In this document: one piece after another, positions 56,695 to 64,000 of the stretch
How positions within the stretch are numbered: the stretch's first letter is position 1
How the letters are laid out: every line of letters begins with the position of its first letter
Assembly (NCBI GenBank): GCA_015178975.1
Contig: WHVD01000040.1
Span: forward strand, 124,001-188,000
Length of the DNA stretch: 64,000 bases
Direction of reading: 5' to 3'
DNA from: Hysterangium stoloniferum
Taxonomy: Eukaryota; Basidiomycota; Agaricomycetes; Hysterangiales; Hysterangiaceae
Position numbers and translations under genes: made by a program
The notes under the pieces: generated by a model
The model's input: only the letters and a program-made list of their open reading frames with translations
Databases searched by the model: none
Told to the model about the DNA's origin: nothing

Positions 56695-59035
56695 TTACTT
56701 ATACTTTTTCAATTTCTCAAGAGCTTCAACATATGCAACACATAAAATATCTTCAGAGGATTCTTTAGTAGCTTTTGCAAGGAAGGCAGCCTCCTCAGAG
56801 TGCCACATCTCAATTATTACTGAAGTATATCCAGTAGATGACTTGTAGGCTTCAATGATTGGTGTAACATCATTGATGATCTTGAGTGCCTGTTTGTAAT
56901 TGTTATATAGAAAATTGCCTAACAATGTAAGTGAGATGTGGCACACAGAAAGAGAAAAAACTTACTTAATTCTAAATATTTACCTTCATCCCATTGTTGA
57001 AAATGAAGATCAAGAAATTGTCCCCAATGGAAGTGTGAAGCATGACGAACACCCCATGCTACTGAGTTAGATGCTGAAAAGACACATTCACATGTTTCCA
57101 TATCTTCAAGACCAATGCTAGTATGGTACATAGGATGATAGACAAGTTGGCATTTACGTTCATGTGCATAACCATGAAATGAATTGAGTAGTAGTTGGAG
57201 ATGACATTGGTGTGCCTGTTTGGAAAGAGAGCTGTTATTGACAGTGGAAGTAAATGAACATGCAATATCACATCCAACCAATAGATCATCACCAAAGGTG
57301 GTGAGAAGGTGGTTGAGTGTAGCAAGACCATACTTAGCAAGTTCCCCACTCTGGCACATTTCTGCATATGTTTGAACAAGTCCATGACAACAAGCACTTA
57401 CATAAATTCCAGTCTGATCAAAAACCCGAATTGTGTCCTCACTGATAGCATGAGAAGCTTTCCAATTGTTGCTACATATGCCTTCATCATCATCAAATGG
57501 GCTGTCACTATCACCAAGCTTGTGTTTGCCTTTGGCTGACTGACAGGATCTCTTAACATCATCCTTAAATAGGTCAACATTCTCATTTCCAATATCATAA
57601 TCACTGGTGAATGTGTGGTTATCAGCAGCTGCCAATGGCATACACTTCATAGATTGGTTTCCATCCATGGCTTGAATCCGAGAAGGAATGAGGCGCACTT
57701 CATTTTCAAGCTGTAGTTACTGGCATTAATACAAAGTAAATAAAGAATAGAAAATATATACATACATTGTAAGAACATGGAGGACATGCATGCCGAAGAT
57801 GCCACTGGGGTGTTGTCCGGCCTAATGCAGTGTTCACTAGGTGTTCTACTCGTCTAAGGAGGTCTAGGTACACATCAAATGGAATAGAAATTTGGGTTCG
57901 AAACACTGGAGAATATGTTACCTTGAGAAATAAGTCAGCTTGACATACACAACAGGTAATCAAATGAAGTTGGCTGACTTACATTGTTAAGGGCACATAG
58001 TACTTTGCAGATAGCCTGGACAGTGAAGGATGATTGGTGTCTTCAGATTTGGTGGTATAATTCTAAACACTGTAGGGAAATGGCAACTGAGGGCATAGTG
58101 GGGGAACAGCCAAGTAATCCAGTACGTATGAGAGAAACATTAGCTAACTCCCCAGAGTCCTGTCAAACACTATAATTTGGAAAATACTCTAAAAGTCAAT
58201 ACAAAAGTTATTAAATTAGTGTAGTAGTATGCAAACAGAAAATAATATATACACATGGTGTGTATCCACAGCTGTCACTGTGAAGTATGTAGGTGTTGGA
58301 AGAGAAGCATCAGGTAGATTGTTGGCCAGAGGAGCAGAGTGTCGAGAAGTGTTGGTAGAACAAGGGGGTGGCAGTGACCACAAACCTTTTGTATTGAATT
58401 TCCAACTCATGAATGCCACCAGAAGGTGAGGTGCTTGTGCTTCCCATTCACTATGGATAATATTTATATGCTCAGAGTGTTCCTGTTTAGATCTCCTGAG
58501 CTTCAGCCTTTTAGGATTAGCATAACTATTAATCCAGATAATGATTAAATATTAATGTTATAAAACATACAATGCGCTCACCGATATACTGCATTGAGCT
58601 GTGCATTATCAATTATTGAAGTGTTACAACTCGTCTCATTGTCATCCATTTGAGCCTGAATGTCAGAGTCAGAGTCCTGCACATTGTTGTCATTCACAGA
58701 ATGTTCATTGTCCAAATGGCCATCTAGATAATCATGGTCATATATATCCTGTGTACCCGTCTCCATGTGCGCTTCAGCAAGTTTGAGATTGGCCGCTGTC
58801 ATTGCTAAAGGACCAAGGTGGGTCAGTGTACATCATAAAGTCAGTATGTTACTATATGTAATAATAATAAAGTGTAATTTACTTACATTTCAACCTCCTG
58901 ATGCTCTTGAATAAAATTAGCGGCATTCTGGCGGATGTGCGCAGTAGTAATCCTAGACATTACAAGACGTCCATTTGGCCCAACACTAGATACAGAGACC
59001 TTTGAAGAGAGCCCTAACTTGTGCTTCTTGCCCAT
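56695..59035 (-). CDS. KDZ (Kyakuja-Dileera-Zisupton) transposase
   Basis: Minus-strand gene. Exons I can support: 58802-58582, 58507-58255, 58159-57983, 57921-57766, 57710-56966 and 56918-56695. Their introns of 47-95 nt have GT-AG ends and keep the frame (about 590 codons). An upstream exon 59035-58887 (MGKKHKLGLSSKV...) probably holds the start, but its junction at 58886/58804 does not keep frame. Family blocks in order are SLIRTGLLGCSPTMPSVAISLQCLELY, FDVYLDLLRRV, LRHACPPCSYN-LENE, the first acid in AMDGNQS, FDQTGIYVSACCHG, VGCDIACSF, FHGYAHERKCQL, GLEDMETCECVFS and KYLELSNFLYNNY. A single in-frame TGA at 58043-58045 (where Arg is usual) makes the copy probably inactive. KDZ enzymes are DDE-type transposases abundant in mushrooms. 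Confidence 0.85.
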
Positions 59036-59303
59036 GAAATGATAGGAAAGCAAAGCCCAGGAATGAAATGGCGGCAGGTGGGGGACAAGCAAAGTGCAGG
59101 GAGACACATTATGTCAGCTATGTACAGTTGTGTACAACTAGAGGTCGCGTGGAGGATTGCAAGCGAAGGGTGACTCATCTAGCAGCCGGGAAGTGCAGGA
59201 ATCCAGCAGGGTGCGGCAAAACAGCTTATTCATTCTAACTAGGTCGGGGCTCAGGGGGCTATGCGGCAAGCTAATTAGGTCGGAAATAGAAGATACACAG
59301 GTG

Positions 59304-59760
59304 GCAATGCATTGGAAGGAAACCTGTGCCGTCCTTGGATCGAAAAAACATGGAATAAAATTAAAAATCTTGTATAAACACTGTTGGTTTTTTTAGAACT
59401 TATGGTGTAACATACGATCTCCATGCTCGCCACTCTGTTGACTGTCATCGATATGACTTGCATTCACGGTTTACTTCGCAAATGATAAATAGTCCCGTCA
59501 CAGCACATTTCGCCTTTTCCCAACTCACCTACGTATCGTACGTATCCAATAAGATCAAAACAGATAATTTTTGCCATAATGAAACAAAATCGCGTCATTC
59601 TCAAACTTTCTATATTTTTCGACAAACGCGATATCCTCGTCTCCGGAGCTGTCACTTAAGAACCGGCTTTTCCCGATGGCTCAGATAAAACCACGCCACA
59701 GTTAAGGGACAGCCCCCAGCCGCTGCCAACCCTAGTTGATGCAATCGTGGTATCATGGGT
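59304..59760 (+). repeat. 457-bp inverted repeat, left arm
   Basis: From GCAATGCATTGGAAGG to GTATCATGGGT. Appears base-for-base identical, with equal length, to the reverse complement of 62583-63039. The arms enclose a caspase-like gene. Both outer edges abut GTG (59301-59303 and 63040-63042), compatible with a 3-bp target duplication. Short frames inside (59458-59688) are duplicated with the arm and show no family motif. Confidence 0.9.
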
Positions 59761-59854
59761 TATATGTGCCTGATTAGCAGAATAGTTCAGTTGTGTAATA
59801 TATATTGTTTTGCATATATACTAAGTGCTGGTGTCAATATGGATAGCAAAACCT

Positions 59855-59923
59855 CTCTAAACAATAAACCCTCGCTTCCCCCATCGCTATACCTCTCACC
59901 CTTCCATCATCTTTCCTCTCAAC
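59855..59923 (+). promoter_or_regulatory. 5' flank of the second caspase-like gene
   Basis: CTAAACAATAAA (59858-59869), CCATCGCTATACCTCTCACC and a pyrimidine-rich run up to the ATG at 59924, matching the minus-strand flank of the paralogue at 2909-2979. Confidence 0.5.
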
Positions 59924-62095
59924 ATGGCACCACTCTCTCCATATTCACCTACAATCCCGTGCGTCATTCAGATGCTTACATGAGGTATTGTTCACATCAT
60001 CCCGTAGTAACAAGAAAAAACTATTCGCCTTGCTGATTGGCATTAACGAATATCTGGACAAATCAATTGATTGCCTGCACGGCGCAGTCGCTGATATAAA
60101 TCTCGTAGCAGAACTCTTGGAGAAGACGTACGACCTCCGCTGTAAGAAGCTATTCAACGCAGAAGCGACACGCAGGGCGATCATTTCTCAATTCCATGCT
60201 CTTGAGACTGATGGTCTGATCCACAAGGGTGACCCTATCCTGATATACTATGCCGGACATGGTGACGAGTTTGCTGAGCCTGACGGATGGAACTGGCACC
60301 CAGAATATGGCAAGATCCAGACCATCATACCATACGATACTATTAAGAAGAATGGCACTGAAGTCCATAATATGATTTCTGATCGCGGCTTATATGTTAT
60401 GCTGGAGAGCTTGGCGAAGAGGAAGGGTTGTAACATTGTAGGTAGCTCATTTAGTATGTGGGCTCGAATTTTCTGGTCACTAACCAACAATATTGGCAGA
60501 CAGTTATTTTAGACTGTTGCCATTCCAATTCTGGTGCAAGAGACCTTCAGGAGCCTGAGTTCGCATGTAGGCGTGCAAGGACCGGCGGCACTCTTCCACA
60601 GAATCAGGATAGGGACATCTTCAACTCTACCTCGGCACAATCTTCACATAATTATACATATTCTGAATCTGGAAGTTACGTTCTACTTGCGGCATGCGGC
60701 CATGCACAAACCGCCGGTGAGGACCGGGGGTACGGGCGTTTTACAAAGGCCTTGGCCGATACATTGGAGCGTATTGGCTTCGAAAAAGTTACATATAGTG
60801 AACTCCTAAAGCTTCTACCCATCTTACCAGAGTAACGTCCCCTTGCGCAGTCTCAGTTTCAAATTCTTTTGTTGATGGGATTTTTTTATATAGTCAAAAC
60901 CCGCATTATCAAGGCAAAGTCCCGGAGCGGTTTTTATTCAGTCTTGAAAAACTGGACAAATTCGTTATTCCTGTGATAAAAACAAAGAATAACGATCTCG
61001 TGTTGTTGGCTGGGTCAGTGCAAGGGGTTGCAGAAAGGCTTGTTTTCGAAGTTAGGACCATAGACGGGGAGATTCTGGGTAAATTCAAACCCATCAATAT
61101 TCAACAGGAACAAGCGACACTCGACCCCGCCTTCGAGTCTGGTTCAAGAGACATCTTCAAATCCCTTGAACGCGCGAGAGCACATCTGGTTGAGGGGGAG
61201 CTGCACAATTTCAAGGTTCATTTTTCGACCTCATTTACCCATGATTTTGTGGCGTCTGTGGAGAATGCGACAAATTATTGCATCACAATTGTTGCAGAGG
61301 ATGCGGCGGCTGACCTACTTGTGTGTATCGAAAACTCTGCGGTCGCCTTTACCATGCGGTTCCCAGGTTTACAATACCAGCAGAGGCTTGATATAGACAC
61401 TAAGAATACATCGGAAGAAATATCGGGTGTCTTAGAGAGGGCTGCAGGTGTTCATTGGCATCTTTGTAGGGAAAGCCAAGATTCAAGTGATCTTTCTATT
61501 CAGTTTCCCCGTGGAGCGGAACAAAAGGAACAAAATGATAGTGTTTTGATCGAGTTTTTTCCTGTAGCAGCGCAAGCAAATGATCCCATTCGAAGACCAG
61601 TCGAGAGGTACCAAAATCTAATTCAAGACGGAGTTATTGATATACTCATCAATCCCAAGAAAAACAACTACGGAATGAAGTTGACGAACAACACAAGTTT
61701 CAATTTTTATCCTTACGTCTATTACATCAACGTGAAATCCTTGGAAATAAGTGAATATTTCATCTAAATCCCCAAACATTTCTTACTCTCTCTATTCAGA
61801 ACACATCCACGATATTAGTCCAATAGGTGTTAAAGGGGCTGATTCACCGCTGCCATCCCAGGGTGGAGAGGTCGCGATTGGTTATGGCACAATAAAAAGG
61901 AATTCATTAACCTTCAGGAATCCTTCTTCACTACCAACGCGATACGGATTTTTCAAAATTTTCCTTACGACTTCGGCTTTGTCAACGTCACCTATTGCAT
62001 TGTCGCCATTCACATCTGTGCGCCGCGCCCTGTATTTAGAAGTAGATGAGCGTTGGTACTCGTGCCTCCTAAACATTGTAGAAAGGACAGAATAG
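59924..62095 (+). CDS. caspase-like protease (peptidase C14), catalytic residues present
   Basis: Exons to 60437, 60500-60831, 60894-61750 and 61800-62095. The introns are 60438-60499 (62 nt), 60832-60893 (62 nt) and 61751-61799 (49 nt), all GT-AG and frame-keeping. Introns 1 and 3 match the two introns of the paralogue. The protein is about 645 residues from the caspase frame. Fold landmarks: KLFALLIGINEY, HGAVADINLVAELL, catalytic His in IYYAGHGDEF, catalytic Cys in ILDCCHS, then LLAACGHAQTAGE and PHYQGKVPERFLFS. A C-terminal beta-rich region follows (YGMKLTN, GADSPLPSQGG, IGYG, FKIFLTT). Fungal C14 proteins of this build are soluble cysteine proteases linked to stress and death responses. 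The start is unsure: the ATG homologous to the paralogue's start (59924) runs into TGA at 59981, and the caspase frame has no upstream ATG. This leaves a small indel, a near-cognate start or an unseen exon. The gene sits alone between 457-bp inverted repeats. Confidence 0.85.
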
Positions 62096-62269
62096 GGAAG
62101 TAGGGATCGTCGTCCGCCTGGTGTATGAGTGTGCGGTTCTAGCTTTGTATATTACGTGGCTGTTGTAATTTTGGCCGTTAGGTAGTAATCTCACTGTGAT
62201 GACACTTGTGAGTCCCCAGGATATTTGGTGCTAGACTATGTAGTTCTTACATTGCTTGAGCTTGTCCCT

Positions 62270-62362
62270 AATCGTGCCGGGGTTTTATTTGAGACATCGG
62301 TAAAAGCCAGTTCATAAGTGACAGCTCCGGAGACGAGGAGTTCTGCTAATCAGGCACATATA
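62270..62362 (+). repeat. diverged partial copy of the inverted-repeat arm
   Basis: GACATCGGTAAAAGCCAGTT...AGTGACAGCTCCGGAGACGAGGA matches 62660-62710 at roughly 85%. It is followed by CTGCTAATCAGGCACATATA, the reverse complement of the bases just inside the left arm (59761-59783). Older trace of the same duplication. Confidence 0.7.
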
Positions 62363-62582
62363 TAGCTTTTCTCCGGCATTGTAATGTAGTTTTAAAGCCC
62401 TGCATGATTTATGCGGCTTTCGGAAAACTTGTGAATCATAGTTGAGATGGACCATACTCGAAACCACGGCGCTCAACAAGCCTATCTCAATTCCTAATTG
62501 AGTTATAGCGTTATTCTTAATTATACCTTATACGGAATCGTATTTCAACGAATTTGTGTTTTGGTTTGTGTTTTGTGCCAGT

Positions 62583-63039
62583 ACCCATGATACCACGATT
62601 GCATCAACTAGGGTTGGCAGCGGCTGGGGGCTGTCCCTTAACTGTGGCGTGGTTTTATCTGAGCCATCGGGAAAAGCCGGTTCTTAAGTGACAGCTCCGG
62701 AGACGAGGATATCGCGTTTGTCGAAAAATATAGAAAGTTTGAGAATGACGCGATTTTGTTTCATTATGGCAAAAATTATCTGTTTTGATCTTATTGGATA
62801 CGTACGATACGTAGGTGAGTTGGGAAAAGGCGAAATGTGCTGTGACGGGACTATTTATCATTTGCGAAGTAAACCGTGAATGCAAGTCATATCGATGACA
62901 GTCAACAGAGTGGCGAGCATGGAGATCGTATGTTACACCATAAGTTCTAAAAAAACCAACAGTGTTTATACAAGATTTTTAATTTTATTCCATGTTTTTT
63001 CGATCCAAGGACGGCACAGGTTTCCTTCCAATGCATTGC
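62583..63039 (-). repeat. 457-bp inverted repeat, right arm
   Basis: Reverse complement of 59304-59760 with no mismatch seen. The sequence diverges immediately at both edges. Confidence 0.9.
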
Positions 63040-63580
63040 GTGCAGGCTGTCGTACCCCGTTGAAAACTAGGAGGTCGTGCCAAAGTGACAGCGCTAAGTT
63101 GACACGATTCCTGAATGCCTTTATAACTTTAGGTCTTTGGAGCTTTCTCTCAGATGATGCGGCTAGCGGGTGGGGTCCATGCAGCACTGAACCGCTGTAT
63201 ATCTGGTTAGGGTAAGATGCACTGCTAATAGCAAAATAAGTTTCACAGCCTGACAGAATTTGGGTGACAGCTCTTCTACATGGCCATCCGCAGTGATTCT
63301 GAAAACGATATATAATGATAGATATAAGCGAAAGAAGAAAACCTTACTTTGTTTCAGGCGCATTCAAAAGTGAAGCGCACACGGTTGGAAGATGACGCGA
63401 AGGGGGCAGGGAAGTTTATGGCAGAAACCGGACGCTGCCTCTCCCCGTCACTCGAAATCGCGGTCTATCTGCCACCACCGTGTGCACTCCGTCTCTGTAA
63501 GTCTCATTAACAAGAAAATGGAGACTCAACAGAGGAGTGAATCCTGGCATCCTTACTAGTATCTATTAAAGGTATAGAAA
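63040..63580. other. no gene recognised
   Basis: Short frames only. CpG content is moderate and no repeat partner was found in the window. Confidence 0.4.
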
Positions 63581-63585
63581 AGAAT

Positions 63586-63661
63586 TCACCCAGCCTGGGA
63601 TTGAACCAAGGACCTCCTAGCTTTATATAAGTGGTGCTCTTAACCACTGAGCTACTGGACC
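63586..63661 (-). ncRNA. tRNA-like sequence, degenerate (SINE head or pseudo-tRNA)
   Basis: Minus strand GGTCCAG-TA-GCTC...GAGC with boxes TAGCTCAGTGG and GGTTCAATCCC, T arm CTTGG/CCAGG, and acceptor 6 of 7 pairs with a G-G at the end. The anticodon arm (CCACT-TATATAA-) does not pair well. Shares TTATATAA and the 3' flank with 53667-53738. Confidence 0.5.
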
Positions 63662-64000
63662 TATTGGTCTAGTGTTATACCAAGGATTATATATACATAT
63701 TCTAAAGGGATGTCTAATGCCTACTGGGACTTATAACAGTCACATATGGACCGATGCCTACTTGGGACTTACAATAGCCTGCACACTGATAGATATTGTA
63801 TTTCCAATTCTAACACTTCCCCTGAAATCAATATCTAATCTATTTACCCTACACAGTGTATATAATCTGCCAGGGCCCATAACCTATTAAAATGTTGAAG
63901 TATAATAATCATGCATTTGTCTTGTTAATAAAACTTGTACTTCAATAAGTAAATACTGTACAGTTGCTTACTAATACTAATATTTTTTGTTTGCATCCAC
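63662..64000. other. LTR-like sequence, no gene
   Basis: Two GTCCCA.GTAGGCAT units (minus strand) and a purine run TTCAGGGGAAG before TGTTAG near 63820 (minus strand) look like the edge of a Copia-type LTR. The last 40 bases resemble 56300-56330. Ends unresolved. Confidence 0.35.

Noticed and set aside
59458-59688. A 76-codon frame present in both inverted arms
   Set aside because: Identical only because the arms are identical. No motif, and other frames in the arm are equally open.
1-64000. A Starship-type giant element or Polinton
   Set aside because: No DUF3435-type tyrosine recombinase captain gene, protein-primed polymerase or capsid-type gene was seen.

Overview
The window looks like a transposon-packed stretch of a filamentous basidiomycete (Agaricomycete-type) nuclear genome. 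Host-like genes have short introns of 49-62 bases. The mobile elements (KDZ and PIF/Harbinger transposases, Helitron, Tc1-like elements, a Ty3/Gypsy chromovirus and many solo LTRs) are the mix known from such fungi. No species can be named from the sequence alone, and no bacterial-type gene organisation is present.

Layout. Bases 1-4.4 kb: a caspase-like (peptidase C14) gene on the minus strand, then a degenerate direct repeat of about 0.5 kb. 5.2-21.5 kb: an old LTR split by a Ty3/Gypsy chromovirus (5584-21328, 5-bp target duplication AAATG). The chromovirus holds a Copia-like remnant, a 1.2-kb solo LTR and two copies of a 675-bp MITE, one of which carries a 1.6-kb Tc1-like element. 22-28 kb: an unrecognised broken ORF, solo LTRs and the first tandem-repeat blocks. 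28-48.7 kb: a hierarchical repeat landscape built from recurring parts. These are a short-unit ACTCC array, a module of about 120 bp able to form several hairpins, 18/19-bp arrays, AT-rich tracts, and a purine-rich minisatellite whose units often carry a perfect CCAAT box. A broken Helitron (about 32.9-38.5 kb, minus) lies inside it, between two copies of one 2.8-kb block. 48.7-56.6 kb: solo LTRs, a third MITE copy with mismatched flanks, a broken PIF/Harbinger transposase and a second Tc1-like element with a tRNA-like insert. 56.7-59.0 kb: a KDZ transposase gene (minus) with at least six introns. 59.3-63.0 kb: a second caspase-like gene (plus) between two inverted repeats of 457 bp that appear identical. 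63.6 kb: another tRNA-like sequence.

How the parts relate. The two caspase-like genes face away from each other about 57 kb apart, share intron positions and a 5' flank, and are clearly paralogues. The right one keeps the His and Cys catalytic motifs. The left one keeps the Cys but has Asn in place of His and lacks a linker of about 60 residues, so it looks like a pseudo-enzyme. The right gene inside its long inverted repeats is the most unusual structure here and could be a mobile or gene-converted cassette. Everything between the paralogues is mobile or repetitive, and precise target duplications let several insertions be ordered in time.
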